DNA of 64,000 nucleotides from Bacillus pseudomycoides (GTDB taxonomy: Bacteria > Bacillota > Bacilli > Bacillales > Bacillaceae_G), in NCBI RefSeq assembly GCF_002582035.1, contig NZ_NUQE01000036.1, positions 137,012 to 201,011 on the forward strand, written 5' to 3'. The notes beneath the pieces are model-generated. The model did no database searches, was not told where the DNA came from, and saw only the letters and a program-made list of their open reading frames with translations. Made by a program: the position numbers and the translations under genes. Below, one piece after another: positions 63,506 to 64,000 of this stretch. Positions within the stretch are counted from its first letter, which is position 1; each line of letters opens with the position of its first letter.

Positions 63506-63844
63506 TTGCCAAAAAAACGAATACATCATTTAAAAAGCGGAGAAAAACAAGAAGAATATGCGGTAGAAATTACCCCTCAGCGACTTCCCATTAAGCGTCG
63601 TCGTAAAGAAATCCACAAAGAAGAAGACAGAATAGACATTGGTACAATTGTTGGATACATTGCATTATTTATCTCTTTGTTTTCAATCGCTTTCTATCCT
63701 ATTACATTTGGATCTCTTTCCATCTTAATTGGACTTCTTGCTGTTTATTACGGAGCAAAAACACTTGGATATACAGCTATTGGCTTTGGGGGATTTTCTC
63801 TAGTTTTCAGTTTATTATATCCGCTCTTCTTATCAGCTTTTTAA
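63506..63844 (+). CDS. Small membrane protein with two helices (DUF4190-like)
   Basis: 112 residues. Strongly basic N-terminal half (residues 1-45, KRRRKEIHKEEDRID), then two to three hydrophobic helices (IVGYIALFISLFSIAFYPITFGSLSILIGLLAVYYG and IGFGGFSLVFSLLYPLF). The G-x-L-x-I-x-x-G-L-L-A pattern recalls DUF4190 proteins. The start is a TTG behind AGAGGGACA. Function unknown. Confidence 0.72.
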   Translation: MPKKRIHHLKSGEKQEEYAVEITPQRLPIKRRRKEIHKEEDRIDIGTIVGYIALFISLFSIAFYPITFGSLSILIGLLAVYYGAKTLGYTAIGFGGFSLVFSLLYPLFLSAF

Positions 63845-63857
63845 AAGCCGCTTTCTT

Positions 63858-63962
63858 ATAAAGTGAAACTTCTATCAGTAGGGATTCATCCCCCCACCTA
63901 TCTTCTTTACTTTCTCTGCATCGTATGGTGGGGGTCTTACTGCCCAAAAGTAGTGGTATAAA
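63858..63962 (-). repeat. bcr1 repeat, short 105-bp form
   Basis: ATAAAGTGAAACTTC to GGTATAAA. Lacks the same central part as the copy at 7001-7105 and has the same length, so the short form may be a distinct lineage. Confidence 0.8.
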
Positions 63963-64000
63963 AAAACTAAAGAACAAAATATTTGCAAACTAAAAAAGGA

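Noticed and set aside
1-64000. CRISPR arrays, rRNA, tRNA, prophage genes
   Set aside because: No regularly spaced repeats, RNA gene signatures or phage structural genes were seen on either strand.

Overview
The window looks like Bacillus cereus group chromosome (cereus, thuringiensis or anthracis type). The grounds are AT-rich DNA, strong AGGAGG ribosome sites, many steep stem-loop terminators, a backbone of genes that sit together in Bacillus subtilis (ypmQ, ypmT, degV, yplQ/hlyIII, thy-dfrA, ypjP, ypiP, brxA/yphP, ypgR, ypgQ, bsaA), and about twelve complete or decayed copies of a ~155-bp repeat bounded by TTTAT/ATAAA that I recognise as bcr1, a repeat known only from this group. No tRNA, rRNA or CRISPR array was seen. 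Functions are read from motifs and family memory; no database search was possible.

Region by region. 1-6.2 kb: start of an asparagine synthetase, a small heat-shock protein, a Sco copper lipoprotein, an XRE regulator beside an MBL hydrolase, DegV, DUF2535 and the Tat export pair tatA-tatC. 6.3-16.3 kb: haemolysin III-like membrane protein, PlsC acyltransferase, an azoreductase with a likely redox-type operator, a lipoprotein class B PBP, the thyA-dfrA operon, a serine beta-lactamase-like hydrolase, VOC, HAD and YpjP proteins. 16.4-25.5 kb: an EcsAB-like ABC pair, HAD phosphatases, trmO-GNAT, a GntP permease with an iron alcohol dehydrogenase, and the alternative lipid II flippase Amj.

25.5-43.1 kb is dominated by second-copy aminoacyl-tRNA synthetases, all on the minus strand: archaeal-type AspRS, type-2 IleRS, ArgRS2 and TyrRS2. 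Three have complete T-box leaders whose specifier codons I could place by folding stem I: GAC (Asp), AUC (Ile) and CGC (Arg). The aspS2 leader also carries a short ORF with a near-perfect ribosome site whose residues 2-9 are all Asp or Asn and which overlaps the aspS2 start, a candidate second, translational sensor. Between aspS2 and ileS2 lies a 1402-residue TPR protein with an embedded C39-like cysteine peptidase domain.

41.2-47.3 kb is a compact tyramine island (tyrosine permease, tyrosine decarboxylase, tyrosyl-tRNA synthetase) bounded by two copies of a ~54-bp sequence that contains the last codons and terminator of the neighbouring Bax-inhibitor gene. 47.3-64 kb returns to backbone genes (BI-1, YfmR, YpgQ, LtaS, BsaA, quinone reductase, YfmL, Fhs, methyltransferase). 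This part also holds a 686-bp unit with ~50-bp terminal inverted repeats that carries one 24-residue membrane peptide gene. Several bcr1 copies sit exactly at gene ends and supply stop codons or, in one ABC permease, about the last 23 residues.
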